64,000 bases of DNA from contig JADKHC010000023.1 of the NCBI GenBank assembly GCA_016721945.1, positions 1 through 64,000 of the forward strand, read 5' to 3'. Of this stretch, positions 63,951 through 64,000 are shown piece by piece. How positions within the stretch are numbered: position 1 is the first letter of the stretch; each line of letters begins with the position of its first letter. Made by a program: the position numbers and the translations under genes. The notes under the pieces were generated by a model. It was not told the origin of the DNA, did no database searches, and saw only the letters and a list, made by a program, of their open reading frames with translations. The stretch is from Verrucomicrobiota bacterium. Its GTDB lineage: Bacteria; Verrucomicrobiota; Verrucomicrobiia; Opitutales; Opitutaceae.

Positions 63951-64000
63951 CTAGCGACGTGATGGCACGACTCGCTTGATCGCAGGTGGAGCGCCGACCG
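63951..64000 (-). CDS. C-terminal end of an unknown protein (cut by window edge)
   Basis: On the minus strand the last 16 codons read VGAPPAIKRVVPSRR followed by TAG at 63951-63953. The Pro/Arg-rich ending looks like a real C-terminus, but the family cannot be told. Confidence 0.3.
   Translation of the reverse strand, partial: VGAPPAIKRVVPSRR

Overview
The window is a high-GC bacterial chromosome segment, most likely from a Verrucomicrobiota species of the order Opitutales (Opitutaceae-like). I infer this from the LpxC-FabZ fusion next to lpxA, lipoproteins and secreted hydrolases with long poly-serine linkers, pectin-degrading GH105/GH28 enzymes, CHASE2 and FecR proteins, and an envelope with lipid A and KDO. 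No rRNA, tRNA or CRISPR array was recognised. No species marker is present, so the taxonomy is inference.

Layout. 1-5.6 kb (minus strand): a phosphate-uptake operon led by a porin (porin-pstS-pstC-pstA-pstB); pstB runs off the left edge. 5.9-13.9 kb: a SNF2 helicase, KDO transferase waaA with an apparent 3' frameshift, an M16 peptidase and a DUF2238 membrane protein. 14.1-16.5 kb: an accessory patch with an RHS-core remnant, a RelB/RelE-like toxin-antitoxin pair with a palindromic operator, an AT-rich DUF6891-like gene, a PLA2-like small gene, a 93-bp direct repeat and two copies of a ~150-bp palindromic repeat. 16.6-27.1 kb (plus): a HIT protein, phoH, a 7TM-HD phosphohydrolase, a DUF2971 protein, a lipoprotein, ybeY, a DUF502 protein, recO and a nuclease-XPD helicase fusion. 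27.3-31.4 kb: two tandem poly-serine SGNH esterase lipoproteins; the first is broken by frameshifts and holds a run of 43 G. 31.6-34.6 kb: an HDOD protein and lpxA/lpxC-fabZ.

34.7-42.1 kb: a pectin/rhamnogalacturonan locus with a LacI regulator, a GH105-GH28 fusion, a hexuronate-type MFS transporter, efp, and a second GH105-like hydrolase. 42.1-54.3 kb: housekeeping genes (RlmI-like methyltransferase, thymidine phosphorylase, argS, GYF protein, YihY, accA, ymdB, ilvB) with a complete IS481-family element inserted into a copy of the palindromic repeat. 54.4-59.6 kb (minus): an O-antigen-ligase-like protein, a FecR protein and a CHASE2 class III cyclase in a row. 59.7-63.0 kb (minus): the glycolytic cluster gap-pgk-tpiA with intercistronic hairpins and a terminator. 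The right end holds a SnoaL-like gene and the last codons of another minus-strand gene.

Together the genes describe a Gram-negative polysaccharide degrader. Secreted GH105/GH28 enzymes and esterases would deconstruct pectin, an MFS permease would import uronates, and a LacI repressor probably controls them. Two gene disruptions (waaA, first SGNH gene) and the poly-G run lie at single-base indels or low-complexity DNA, so sequence error must be excluded before calling them pseudogenes.
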